In this document: piece after piece, positions 1 through 6,323 of the stretch | Layout: the number at the start of each line of letters is the position of its first letter | How positions within the stretch are numbered: position 1 is the stretch's first letter | Assembly: GCA_003564655.1 (NCBI GenBank) | Contig: PXES01000118.1 | Location: 1 to 18,978 of the forward strand | Length of the DNA: 18,978 nt | Reading direction: 5' to 3' | Origin: Paracoccaceae bacterium | GTDB taxonomy: Bacteria; Pseudomonadota; Alphaproteobacteria; Rhodobacterales; Rhodobacteraceae | The notes under the pieces: model-generated | The model's input: only the letters and a program-made list of their open reading frames with translations | What the model was told of the DNA's origin: nothing | Databases searched by the model: none | Position numbers and translations under genes: made by a program

Positions 1-557
1 CCGAAATCGCGGATCAGCGCTGCATGGGTGACGCGCAGGGTCTCTTCCAGCAGCGCCTCGCTCAGCGCACCGGGCACCTCTGCCAGGGCCATGTGGATGG
101 TCACCGGCACCACACGCAGCGCGTCGCAGGCGAGCATCATCGCCACCGGCACGTCCCCGGCCAGATGCGCGAGGTATTCGGTATGGCCGGGAAAGGCGAA
201 TCCCGCGCCCTGTTTCAGCGCGGCCTTGCTGATCGGGCAGGTGACCAGCCCCGAGGCCGCGCCCGCCTGCACCAGACCGACAGCGCGGGCGATGACCTCG
301 ATGATCGCGCGCGCGTGGTGCGGCTCCGGCACGCCAGGCTGCGGGGGCGGCGCAGGGAAGCGATGCCCAAGGACGGCAAAGACATCGGCGGGCAGCTCCG
401 TGGCTTGCGCAGGGGTCGCAACCTCGGCCCAGGGCGTGCCGTCGGGCAGATGCGTCGGGTCGCCCAGCCAGACGAAGCGCGCAGCACCCGCGCGCCACGC
501 CTTCACCGCGATCTCGGGGCCGATCCCGGCCGGGTCGCCACAACTCATCACCAGCAT
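1..557 (-). CDS. pdxA: 4-hydroxythreonine-4-phosphate dehydrogenase PdxA, 3' part cut off by the window edge
   Basis: PdxA oxidises 4-phosphohydroxy-L-threonine with NAD in the DXP-dependent route to pyridoxal 5'-phosphate; it is a cytosolic metal-dependent enzyme. The first 185 codons are present, against a usual family length of about 330. Visible family signatures are the N-terminal CGDPAGIGPEI at residues 6-16, LVTCPISKAAL at 104-114, the PGHTEYLA substrate segment at 123-130 (His125) and TIHMALAEVP at 153-162, whose His155 fits the first metal-binding histidine. The ATG at 557 is the first in-frame start after the upstream gene; a second ATG lies three codons later, so the start is uncertain by a few residues. 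The purine-rich GGACGACGGGG about 10 bases upstream is only a fair ribosome binding site. The gene begins 28 bases after the DUF2059 gene on the same strand, so the two may be co-transcribed. The family call is certain. Confidence 0.95.
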   Translation of the reverse strand, partial: MLVMSCGDPAGIGPEIAVKAWRAGAARFVWLGDPTHLPDGTPWAEVATPAQATELPADVFAVLGHRFPAPPPQPGVPEPHHARAIIEVIARAVGLVQAGAASGLVTCPISKAALKQGAGFAFPGHTEYLAHLAGDVPVAMMLACDALRVVPVTIHMALAEVPGALSEALLEETLRVTHAALIRDF

Positions 558-585
558 CGCGTTCGCGCCCCGTCGTCCTGCCGCC

Positions 586-1098
586 TCAGTCGATGATCTC
601 CATCAGTCGCGGCAGGATCACCTCCATCCGAGTCTCAACCAGCGCCATGGTCGCGGGCATCTGCGCCTCGACAATCTGCGGCAGCTTCTGCATCACATTG
701 CGCCCCGCCGGGGTGTTGTAGAACGCATAAAGCGCCTCGATCTCGGAGAGAGTCAGCGTGTCGGCCATGATCTTGTCCTGCGCCAGCATCAGCTCGCGCA
801 TGGGCTCGCGGAACTCGGAGAGGTAGAGGGCCTCGATCTCGGCCTCCTGCGCGTCGCTGATCTCCTGCCCGGCAGCGCGCAGCTGGGCCAGCATCGGGCG
901 ATACATCGAGCGGACCATCGCGTCCATGTCAAAATCCGCGACCATCGCGGTGACATAGGCCTCTGCCACGGTCAGCCGGGCCTCGCGGCCGGTATCGGTA
1001 TCGGCATCGGCGGGCGCGGCAAGCGGGGCAAGGACAAGAGCAAGGGCAGCTGCGCTGGCCGTCAGGCGGGCGCGCGTCAGGCAGGCGGGCAGAGGCAT
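586..1098 (-). CDS. Secreted DUF2059-family protein
   Basis: A 170-residue protein with an N-terminal signal peptide: basic start with arginines at 9 and 11, hydrophobic stretch at about 13-28, and probable cleavage after the APADA motif near residue 32. It is therefore predicted to be periplasmic. The C-terminal half contains SEIEALYAFYNTPAGRNV (118-135) and LPQIVEAQMP, which resembles the DUF2059 family (ALLAFYxSPxGR type motif). That family has no defined biochemical role. The start at 1098 is preferred over an open-frame extension to 1251 because it gives a clean signal peptide and has AAAGGAAT six bases upstream; the extension would be a compositionally odd arginine- and proline-rich leader. 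The gene sits between mnmA and pdxA on the same strand, but a 342-base gap separates it from mnmA, so it probably has its own promoter. Confidence 0.85.
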   Translation of the reverse strand: MPLPACLTRARLTASAAALALVLAPLAAPADADTDTGREARLTVAEAYVTAMVADFDMDAMVRSMYRPMLAQLRAAGQEISDAQEAEIEALYLSEFREPMRELMLAQDKIMADTLTLSEIEALYAFYNTPAGRNVMQKLPQIVEAQMPATMALVETRMEVILPRLMEIID

Positions 1099-1440
1099 GG
1101 CAATTCCTTTCGGCAGAAATTCCTCAGGCGCGTTTTGGCGCGCGATCGAAATCCTAGCGCCTCGGGCAGCCTGCGGAAAGGGGCGATGCGGCGCGAGTTT
1201 CCAGCAGGGCACGGGAAGCGGGGCGCGACTGCCGAACGGGCGCCAGGACACTGGACGTGCCAGCCCGGCAGGGCAGCGTTGGACGCAGAGCCCCCAGCGT
1301 CTGGTCGTCGCACTCTCGCCAGCTTCGGGCGGGAGGGCTGCGCCCCGACGCGGCCCGAGGGGGCTCGATTCCCCCGAGGGACGCGCCCCCGTCGGGGGGT
1401 AGATCGACCGCTGGCGCCATCCGACGCCCGCGCCCCGCTC
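1099..1440. other. 342-base stretch without a supported gene between mnmA and the DUF2059 gene
   Basis: All open frames here look like GC-rich background, with arginine- and proline-rich translations and no domain pattern. The stretch holds a strong GC-rich inverted repeat at 1343-1397: CCCCGACG at 1343-1350 pairs with CGTCGGGG at 1390-1397, and an inner GGGGG/CCCCC stem (1359-1363 with 1371-1375) has a 7-base loop. There is no T run on either side, so it is not a standard intrinsic terminator. It lies about 45 bases after the mnmA stop and could end or stabilise that transcript. The possible DUF2059 promoter lies near the other end. Confidence 0.5.
1151..1179 (-). promoter_or_regulatory. Possible promoter for the DUF2059 gene (and pdxA)
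   Basis: On the minus strand TTTCCG (1179-1174) and TAGGAT (1156-1151) are separated by 17 bases and end about 50 bases before the DUF2059 start codon. The -10 is a fair match to TATAAT; the -35 is weak. Placement is plausible, but this is inference from two hexamers only. Confidence 0.3.
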
Positions 1441-2577
1441 TCAGCCGCGCCAGATCCAGCCGCCGCCGAAAACGCGACTGTCCCCGGGCGCGTAGAACAC
1501 ACAGGCCTGGCCCGGGCTCACCCCCTGTTCGGGGGTCAGCAACTCCACCTCGGCCGACGTCTCCGAGAGCGGGCGCACGATTGCAGGCGCTGGCGGGCGG
1601 GTCGAGCGCAGCTTGACCTCCAGCTCCCATTCCGGGCGCGACGAAAAGGGCGCATCGCCCAGCCAGTTGACCTCGCGCACCGGCACGACGCGCGTGGCCA
1701 GCGCCGATTTCGGCCCCACGATCACCCGCCGCGCCGCGACATCCAGCTTCACCACATAAAGCGGCGCGTCCAGCCCCCCGATCCCGAGGCCCCGGCGCTG
1801 CCCGATCGTGTAGTGGATCACCCCGTCATGGCGGCCCAGCACCCGGCCGTCCATATCCACGATCTCGCCCGGCTCGGCCGCGCCGGGGCGCAGCTTCTCG
1901 ATCACCCGCGCGTAGTCGCCATCGGGCACGAAGCAGATATCCTGACTGTCGGGCTTGTCGGCCACGCTCAGCCCGTGGCGCGCGGCCAGCGCGCGGGTCT
2001 CGGCCTTGGTTTCCAGATGGCCCAGCGGAAAGCGCAGATAGTCGAGCTGCGCCTGGGTGGTCGAGAACAGGAAATAGCTCTGGTCGCGCACCGGGTCGGC
2101 GGCGCGGTGCAACTCGGCCCCGCCCGGGCCCATGCGGCGCTGGATGTAATGCCCTGTCGCCATGCAGTCGGCGCCCAGATCGCGCGCTGTCTCCATCAGG
2201 TCGCGGAACTTCACCCGCTCGTTGCAGCGGATGCACGGCACCGGGGTCGCGCCGCCCAGATAGGCATCGGCGAACTCGTCGATCACTGCCTCGCGGAACT
2301 GCGATTCGTAGTCGAGCACGTAATGCGGAAAGCCCATCTCCTCGGCCACGCGGCGCGCGTCATGAATATCGCGCCCCGCGCAGCAGGCGCCCTTTTTCGC
2401 AAGCGCCGCGCCGTGGTCGTAAAGCTGCAGTGTCACGCCCACCACATCATAGCCCTCGCGCGCCAGCTCGGCGGCCACGACTGAACTGTCCACGCCGCCC
2501 GACATCGCCACCACGACGCGGGTCTCGGCGGGCGGCTTGGGCAGACCAAGCGAATTGAGCGGCGGGTCGAAGGGCAT
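1441..2577 (-). CDS. mnmA: tRNA-specific 2-thiouridylase MnmA
   Basis: MnmA (TrmU) adenylates and then thiolates U34 of tRNA-Lys, -Glu and -Gln to give 2-thiouridine, using sulfur passed from a cysteine desulfurase relay. The 378-residue product has the typical length. The N-terminal ATP pyrophosphatase P-loop SGGVDSS is at residues 26-32. PVPCIRCNERVKF (112-124) carries the first catalytic cysteine, Cys118, and DSQDICFVPDG (210-220) carries the second, Cys215. ATGHYIQRR (140-148) and the QRRGLGIGG stretch of the central domain are also characteristic. CCGGAG lies about seven bases before the ATG at 2577. The gene is divergent from sciP and has a credible promoter in the intergenic space. It is one of three tRNA-directed enzymes in this window. 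Confidence 0.97.
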   Translation of the reverse strand: MPFDPPLNSLGLPKPPAETRVVVAMSGGVDSSVVAAELAREGYDVVGVTLQLYDHGAALAKKGACCAGRDIHDARRVAEEMGFPHYVLDYESQFREAVIDEFADAYLGGATPVPCIRCNERVKFRDLMETARDLGADCMATGHYIQRRMGPGGAELHRAADPVRDQSYFLFSTTQAQLDYLRFPLGHLETKAETRALAARHGLSVADKPDSQDICFVPDGDYARVIEKLRPGAAEPGEIVDMDGRVLGRHDGVIHYTIGQRRGLGIGGLDAPLYVVKLDVAARRVIVGPKSALATRVVPVREVNWLGDAPFSSRPEWELEVKLRSTRPPAPAIVRPLSETSAEVELLTPEQGVSPGQACVFYAPGDSRVFGGGWIWRG

Positions 2578-2607
2578 GGCGGGCTCCGGGGGGCGGGTGA
2601 CTGCCGG

Positions 2608-2635
2608 GATATAGGAAAATGCAAGATATTCTCAA
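2608..2635 (-). promoter_or_regulatory. Probable mnmA promoter
   Basis: On the minus strand TTGAGA (2635-2630) and TATATC (2613-2608) are 16 bases apart, in a locally AT-rich island, with the -10 about 30 bases before the mnmA ATG. Both hexamers are good matches to the housekeeping sigma factor consensus. Confidence 0.5.
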
Positions 2636-2654
2636 GGGCCAGGGACCGTCCCGG

Positions 2655-2669
2655 TCAACCCCGAATTAA
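2655..2669 (+). promoter_or_regulatory. Candidate CtrA binding site upstream of sciP (TCAA-N7-TTAA)
   Basis: TCAA at 2655-2658 and TTAA at 2666-2669 are separated by exactly seven bases, one mismatch from the CtrA consensus TTAA-N7-TTAA. It lies 56 bases before the sciP ATG, in range for activation. In Caulobacter sciP transcription is CtrA-dependent, so the position makes sense. The call rests on the motif and its location. Confidence 0.5.
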
Positions 2670-2725
2670 TCCTGTCGCGCAAATCTGGATGGCACCAAGG
2701 GTTTGGGTGAAGAAGGACTGCCGAC

Positions 2726-3004
2726 ATGTATATCAAGCGAGTGGACGGCCCGCGCGCCGTCACGCTGCCGGACGGGACGATCCTGACACTGGCCGATCTG
2801 CCGCCGCGCGACACGCGGCGCTGGGTTGCCAGCCGCAAGGCCGTGGTGATCCAGGCGGTGGAACACGGGCTGATCTCGAAACAAGCCGCGCTCGAGCGCT
2901 ATGGGCTGTCCGAGGAAGAGTATGAGCTGTGGCACCGGGCGATCCTTGCATATGGCATCGACGCGCTGAAAGTCACTGCATTGCAGAAATACAGACAACT
3001 TTAG
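2726..3004 (+). CDS. sciP: CtrA inhibitor SciP (DUF1153 family)
   Basis: A 92-residue protein of the DUF1153/SciP family. SciP is a small helix-turn-helix protein which, in Caulobacter, binds CtrA and blocks its transcriptional activation, restricting CtrA-dependent promoters in G1 cells. Family features seen here are the opening MYIKRVDGPRAVTLPDG, the DLPPRDTRRWVASRK segment (24-38), and a helix-turn-helix stretch with QAVEHGLISKQAALERYGLS (43-62) followed by EEYELWHRAI. The length matches the family. GAAGGA lies about 10 bases before the ATG. The gene ends 92 bases before ctrA on the same strand, so regulator and antagonist are physically linked; in Caulobacter the two are at separate loci. 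CtrA-type boxes precede both genes, which suggests a feedback pair. Confidence 0.93.
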   Translation: MYIKRVDGPRAVTLPDGTILTLADLPPRDTRRWVASRKAVVIQAVEHGLISKQAALERYGLSEEEYELWHRAILAYGIDALKVTALQKYRQL

Positions 3005-3031
3005 GTTGTATTTATTTCCAGATCGTGCACG

Positions 3032-3046
3032 GTAACAGGGAGTTAA
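3032..3046 (+). promoter_or_regulatory. Candidate CtrA autoregulatory site upstream of ctrA (GTAA-N7-TTAA)
   Basis: GTAA at 3032-3035 and TTAA at 3043-3046 are separated by seven bases, one mismatch from TTAA-N7-TTAA, and end 50 bases before the ctrA ATG. The right half lies inside a GTTAAC palindrome (3042-3047), and a second GTTAAC follows at 3068-3073. CtrA autoregulation is established in Caulobacter; here it is inferred from the motif. No GANTC methylation site was seen in the 92-base gap. Confidence 0.5.
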
Positions 3047-3096
3047 CCTTTTTGCGAGACTGTGAGAGTTAACAGCGTGAGAGGAGAACCCCGCCG

Positions 3097-3825
3097 ATGC
3101 GTGTCTTGCTGGTCGAAGACGATCCCACCACTGCTCGCAGCATCGAGTTGATGCTGACGCATTCCAATTTCAACGTCTATTGCACCGATCTGGGCGAGGA
3201 CGCGGTCGAACTCAGCAAGCTCTATGACTACGACCTGATCCTGCTCGACCTCAACCTGCCCGACATGGCGGGGCTCGATGTGCTGCGCCAGGTCCGGCTT
3301 GCGCGCGTTGACACGCCGATCCTGATCCTGACGGGCGAGCAGGACACCGACACCAAGCTGCGCGGCTTCGGCGGCGGAGCCGATGACTATCTGACCAAGC
3401 CCTTCCACCGCGAGGAACTGGTCGCGCGCATCCATGCCATCATCCGTCGCAGCCAGGGCCACGCGCAATCCACGATCCGTACGGGCAAGATCACCGTCAA
3501 TCTGGACGCCAAGACGGTCGAGGGCGATGGCAGGACCGTTCATCTGACCGGCAAGGAATACCAGATGTTCGAACTGCTCAGCCTGCGCAAGGGCACCACG
3601 CTGACCAAGGAGATGTTTCTCAACCACCTTTATGGCGGCATGGACGAACCCGAATTGAAGATCATCGACGTGTTCATCTGCAAGCTGCGCAAGAAACTGG
3701 CCGAGGCGACGGGCGGCGACAATTATATCGACACGGTCTGGGGGCGCGGCTACGTGCTGCGCGACCCGGCGCCCGAGGCCGGCGCCGAGACCAACAAGGC
3801 GGTCAACCGAGCGCTCTCGGCCTGA
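3097..3825 (+). CDS. ctrA: Cell-cycle response regulator CtrA
   Basis: CtrA is the OmpR-type master response regulator of alphaproteobacteria. In Rhodobacterales it typically controls motility and, in some species, gene transfer agents. The 242-residue product has a receiver domain at about 1-120, with acidic residues D8/D9, phosphoacceptor Asp51 in LILLDLNLPD, Thr79 and Lys101 in DDYLTKPF. A winged-helix DNA-binding domain at about 125-225 contains HLTGKEYQMFELL, IDVFICKLRKKL and the closing GRGYVLRDP. Asp51 has the same number as in Caulobacter CtrA. The C-terminus ends NRALSA, not in the two alanines that serve as a proteolysis signal in Caulobacter, so ClpXP control may differ. AGGAGA stands about 10 bases before the ATG. 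The upstream gap carries a candidate CtrA box. Confidence 0.97.
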   Translation: MRVLLVEDDPTTARSIELMLTHSNFNVYCTDLGEDAVELSKLYDYDLILLDLNLPDMAGLDVLRQVRLARVDTPILILTGEQDTDTKLRGFGGGADDYLTKPFHREELVARIHAIIRRSQGHAQSTIRTGKITVNLDAKTVEGDGRTVHLTGKEYQMFELLSLRKGTTLTKEMFLNHLYGGMDEPELKIIDVFICKLRKKLAEATGGDNYIDTVWGRGYVLRDPAPEAGAETNKAVNRALSA

Positions 3826-4204
3826 CGCGCCGCCCTGCGCGCGGTCGGGGCGCGGGAGCACGCGACAGGTCAGGGGCGGCGCGACAGGGCAGGGGTGACG
3901 CGTCCAGCGCAGCGCACCTGTCCGCGCCCGGGACCAGTCAGGCGGGGGCGTCCGGTCAGGCGGGGGCGCCCCAGACGCCACGGGGGGTCTGCATCGACCT
4001 GCCGGACCGCCAATCGCGGCGCGCGAGCATACTCGTGCAGTTACCGCCACCCGCGAACCGCATCACGATGCTGCCGTTTGTGATACCGCTGCCCCTGCGC
4101 TCTGTGCCGGGCGCGGCATCGGCCAACGCGCGGCAGAGGGCTGGACCTGCGCCGCGCGCGGACCTATCACTTCCCTCGAACAGGCGGCAGCGGCCGGGGG
4201 AAAG
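3826..4204. other. 379-base stretch between ctrA and ligA without a supported gene
   Basis: No convincing coding region was found. The stretch contains a perfect 14-base direct repeat (see 3937-3968) and a short open frame at 4068-4208 of 46 codons, whose TGA overlaps the ligA ATG as ATGA. That frame starts MLPFVIPLPLRSV but has no ribosome binding site and matches no family known to me. A long open frame on the minus strand through here continues antisense to ligA and looks like GC-rich background. No T-run terminator for ctrA was seen. Confidence 0.5.
3937..3968. repeat. Tandem direct repeat, two perfect 14-base copies
   Basis: GTCAGGCGGGGGCG occurs at 3937-3950 and again at 3955-3968, separated by TCCG (period 18). 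The copies are identical. It may be a protein-binding pair or a simple duplication; nothing else in the sequence decides. Confidence 0.85.
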
Positions 4205-6322
4205 ATGAGCAGCGAGCGTGGCACGGACAGCGCGGCACTCGACGTCGCCGATCTCGACGAAGGCGCGGCGGCGCGAGAGCTTGCGCGGCTCGCCCGCCTG
4301 CTCGACACGGCCAACCGCGCCTATCATACCGACGATGCGCCGGTCATGTCGGATGCGGAATTCGACGCCTTGCGCGTCCGAAACTCCGAGATCGAGGCGC
4401 ACTTCCCCGAGCTTGTGCGCGATGACAGCCCCAGCCAGCGCATCGGCGCCCCCCCGGCCGAGGGCTTTGCCAAGATCCGCCACGCGCGGCGGATGCTCTC
4501 GCTCGCCAATGCCTTCAGTGATGATGATGTGGCCGATTTCGTGGACAGCATCCGCCGCTTCCTGAATCTCGGCCCCGATGCGGCCCTTGCGTTTACCGCC
4601 GAGCCCAAGATCGACGGGCTGTCGCTGTCGCTGCGCTATGAGGGGGGCGTGCTGGTCCATGCCGCCACCCGCGGCGATGGCGAGACGGGCGAGAATGTCA
4701 CCGCCAATGCCCGCACCATCAGCGAAATCCCCACCCGCCTGACCGGCGCGCCCGACACGCTGGAGGTGCGGGGCGAGGTCTATATGGCGCATGACGATTT
4801 CATCGCGCTCAATGCCCGCCAGGCCGAGGCCGGGGCCAAGACCTTTGCCAACCCGCGCAACGCCGCCGCCGGCTCGCTGCGCCAGCTTGACCCGACCATC
4901 ACCGCCGCGCGGCCCCTGCGTTTTTTCGCCTATGCCTGGGGCGAGGTCTCGGCCCCGCTGGCCGCTTCGCAAAGCGATGCCATCGCCCGGCTGGACGAAC
5001 TCGGCTTCACCACCAACCCGCGTTTCCGGCGCTGCAAGACTCTCGCGGAAATGCTTGAAAATTATCGTGAAATCGAAAGCGAGCGCGCGAGCCTCGGCTA
5101 TGACATCGACGGCGTCGTCTACAAGCTCGACGATCTGGCCCTGCAAGAGCGGCTGGGGCTGCGCTCGACGACGCCGCGCTGGGCGATCGCGCATAAATTC
5201 CCGGCCGAGCGCGCCTGGACACTGCTTGAGGGGATCGACATCCAGGTCGGGCGCACCGGCGCGCTTAGCCCCGTCGCGCGGCTGCGGCCCGTCACGGTGG
5301 GGGGCGTCGTCGTCTCGAACGCGACGCTGCATAACGAGGACTACATCGCGGGGCGCGATTCAAAGGGTGAGCCGATTCGCGAGGGGCGCGACATCCGCGT
5401 GGGCGACTGGGTCGAGGTCTATCGCGCGGGCGATGTGATCCCCAAGATCCGCGATGTGGACCTGTCGCGCCGCCCCAAGGACGCCACGCCCTACACCTTT
5501 CCCCAAACCTGCCCCGAATGCGGCAGCCCCGCCATTCGCGAGCCCGGCGATTCGGTGCGCCGCTGCACCGGCGGGCTGGTCTGCCCCGCGCAGGCGGGGG
5601 AGCGGCTGAAGCATTTCGTCAGCCGCGCGGCCTTCGACATCGAGGGGTTGGGCGCGAAACAGGTGGAGGCCTTCTGGCGCGACGGCTGGATCGCCACGCC
5701 GCGCGATATCTTCACGCTCGAGGACCGCTTCGGCCCCGGTCAGCCGCGACAACTCAGGAACCGCGAGGGCTGGGGCGAGAAATCGGCGCAGAACCTTTTC
5801 GCCGCGATCCGCGACAAGCGCTTCATCGGGCTGGGGCGTTTCATCTTTGCGCTGGGTATCCGCCATGTGGGCGAGACCTCGGCCGGGCTGCTCGCCGCCC
5901 ATTACGGCGACTGGCAGAGTTTTCGCACGGCGATGGCCGCCGGGGATGAGGGCGAACTCATGGCCATCAACGGGGTCGGCCCGGTCATGGCGCGCGCGCT
6001 GCTTGGCGCCTTCGCCGCCGAGGGCGAGACCATCGACGCACTCGCCGCCGAGCTGGAGATCACCCCCGCCGAGGCCCGCGCCAGCGACAGCCCCGTTGCG
6101 GGCAAGACGCTGGTCTTCACCGGCACGCTCGAGCAGATGACCCGCGCCGAGGCCAAGGCGCGCGCCGAGGCGCTGGGGGCCAGGGTCGCGGGCTCTGTCT
6201 CGGCCAAGACCGATTTGCTGGTCGCCGGGCCGGGGGCGGGGTCCAAGGCGAAGAAGGCCACAGAGCTGGGCATCGAGGTGATCGACGAAGAGGGCTGGCT
6301 GCGCCTCGCCCGGGGCGGCTGA
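4205..6322 (+). CDS. ligA: NAD-dependent DNA ligase LigA
   Basis: LigA seals nicks between Okazaki fragments and after repair, using NAD as the source of AMP. The 705-residue protein has the full architecture. An N-terminal Ia domain holds the YHTDDAPVMSDAEFD stretch (40-54). The nucleotidyltransferase domain carries adenylated Lys135 in AEPKIDGLSLSLRY, with TRGDGETGENVT (155-166) and AHKFPAE (329-335). An OB fold follows, then a zinc finger with Cys436, Cys439, Cys454 and Cys460, helix-hairpin-helix repeats, and a C-terminal BRCT domain (about 625-705, VAGKTLVFTGTL). GGGGGAAAG immediately before the ATG is a usable ribosome binding site. recG starts one base after the stop, so the two are probably translationally coupled. 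Nothing is missing compared with the family. Confidence 0.98.
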   Translation: MSSERGTDSAALDVADLDEGAAARELARLARLLDTANRAYHTDDAPVMSDAEFDALRVRNSEIEAHFPELVRDDSPSQRIGAPPAEGFAKIRHARRMLSLANAFSDDDVADFVDSIRRFLNLGPDAALAFTAEPKIDGLSLSLRYEGGVLVHAATRGDGETGENVTANARTISEIPTRLTGAPDTLEVRGEVYMAHDDFIALNARQAEAGAKTFANPRNAAAGSLRQLDPTITAARPLRFFAYAWGEVSAPLAASQSDAIARLDELGFTTNPRFRRCKTLAEMLENYREIESERASLGYDIDGVVYKLDDLALQERLGLRSTTPRWAIAHKFPAERAWTLLEGIDIQVGRTGALSPVARLRPVTVGGVVVSNATLHNEDYIAGRDSKGEPIREGRDIRVGDWVEVYRAGDVIPKIRDVDLSRRPKDATPYTFPQTCPECGSPAIREPGDSVRRCTGGLVCPAQAGERLKHFVSRAAFDIEGLGAKQVEAFWRDGWIATPRDIFTLEDRFGPGQPRQLRNREGWGEKSAQNLFAAIRDKRFIGLGRFIFALGIRHVGETSAGLLAAHYGDWQSFRTAMAAGDEGELMAINGVGPVMARALLGAFAAEGETIDALAAELEITPAEARASDSPVAGKTLVFTGTLEQMTRAEAKARAEALGARVAGSVSAKTDLLVAGPGAGSKAKKATELGIEVIDEEGWLRLARGG

Positions 6323-6323
6323 G

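Noticed and set aside
1359..1375. GGGGG-CTCGATT-CCCCC resembles a tRNA T arm
   Set aside because: No matching acceptor, D or anticodon arms are found within 80 bases upstream, and loop position 54 is C rather than T; the stem belongs to a larger inverted repeat.
28..2484. Very long plus-strand open frame (818 codons) over pdxA, DUF2059 and mnmA
   Set aside because: It is antisense to three well-supported minus-strand genes, has Arg/His/Gly-rich low-information translation and shows no domain; it is a GC-rich mirror frame.
4068..4208. 46-codon frame with ATGA overlap to ligA as a real gene
   Set aside because: No ribosome binding site, no recognisable family, and the frame is open far upstream by composition alone; kept only as a low-interest observation.
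3956..5332. 458-codon minus-strand open frame across the ctrA-ligA gap and into ligA
   Set aside because: Mostly antisense to ligA, with composition typical of mirror frames and no family motif.
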